Assembly (NCBI GenBank): GCA_021812735.1
Contig: JAKAMV010000721.1
Span: 1-5,282 of the forward strand
Reading direction: 5' to 3'
DNA from: Chloroflexota bacterium
GTDB taxonomy: Bacteria; Chloroflexota; Limnocylindria; Limnocylindrales; CSP1-4
Length of the DNA stretch: 5,282 nt
The translations under genes were made by a program, and so were the position numbers. The notes under the pieces were generated by a model. The model was not told where the DNA came from. It saw nothing but the letters and a program-made list of their open reading frames with translations, and did not search any database. Each line of letters begins with the position of its first letter. Within the stretch, counting starts at the first letter, position 1. Positions 5,162 to 5,282 of the stretch are shown here, one piece after another.

Positions 5162-5282
5162 TGTCCGTGGCCATGAGAAAGTCCCCACTGGTGGCCATGT
5201 AGAAGTCCCCACCCTCGGCTGATCAGACGAGCCACCGGGCGCAGCCCCGGGGCTGGACGATGACGGTGTTCCGACCCATCAC
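5162..5282. mobile_element. Probable left end of an IS21-family insertion sequence (partial)
   Basis: The proposed tip starts with TGTCCG at 5162. IS21-family elements begin with TG and carry several tandem terminal repeats for transposase binding, and two such repeats follow at once. Beyond them is a perfect 14-bp palindrome, CAGCCCCGGGGCTG (5242-5255), then ATG 5260 opening a reading (MTVFRPI) that leaves the window after seven codons and is too short to identify. The transposase genes (istA, istB) would lie to the right. The other end and target duplication are not visible, so the border is a best guess. Confidence 0.45.
5167..5212. repeat. Two tandem 22-bp repeats
   Basis: The copies at 5167-5188 and 5191-5212 share GTGGCCATG at the left and AAGTCCCCAC at the right. 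They differ only at three central bases (AGA versus TAG) and are separated by TG, for a 24-bp period. The pattern of conserved ends and a variable middle fits repeated transposase-binding sites at an IS21-type end. Confidence 0.85.

Noticed and set aside
5167..5212. CRISPR array
   Set aside because: Only two repeats separated by two bases, with no spacers; the pattern fits transposon terminal repeats.

Overview
The window is strongly GC-rich, uses GTG starts and has Shine-Dalgarno sites of the AAGGAG type. This points to a high-GC bacterium, most plausibly an actinomycete-like lineage. That placement rests on composition and the overall look of the proteins, not on a diagnostic marker.

Left part (1-1910): ordinary chromosomal content. 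It holds an MFS-type membrane transporter on the + strand (best start GTG 257) and, converging on it from the right, a small unrecognised basic, beta-rich protein on the - strand (1557-1826).

Middle part (1880-2165): a bacterial -10 box (TATCAT) stands just before a tRNA-Gln(CTG)-like gene. Its 5' two thirds are canonical, but its T arm and 3' acceptor strand carry insertions and mismatches, so it looks like a decayed or recombined tRNA. Between it and the next gene is a dense block of short repeats. There is an 18-bp inverted repeat of TTGTGGT half-sites, a third half-site, and two direct repeats of the form GATTCGC-N5-CGTCACCTGA spaced 34 bp apart. The layout resembles the core and arm sites of a tyrosine-recombinase attachment region.

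Right part (2165-5112): three genes of the tyrosine recombinase type. The first (+, 2165-3139) has a complete R-K-H-R-H-Y catalytic set. The second (-, 3069-4163) overlaps it tail to tail by 71 bp and has Gln where the box II His normally sits. The third (+, 4522-5112) diverges from the second across a 358-bp promoter region. It has two core-binding-like repeats and no catalytic domain.

Right edge (5162-5282): two nearly identical tandem 22-bp repeats behind a TG tip look like the end of an IS21-family insertion sequence running off the window.

My reading (inference) is that a recombinase-rich integrative or recombination module sits beside a tRNA gene, has been partly eroded, and has an IS inserted near its far side. 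I see no cargo gene of recognisable function inside the window.
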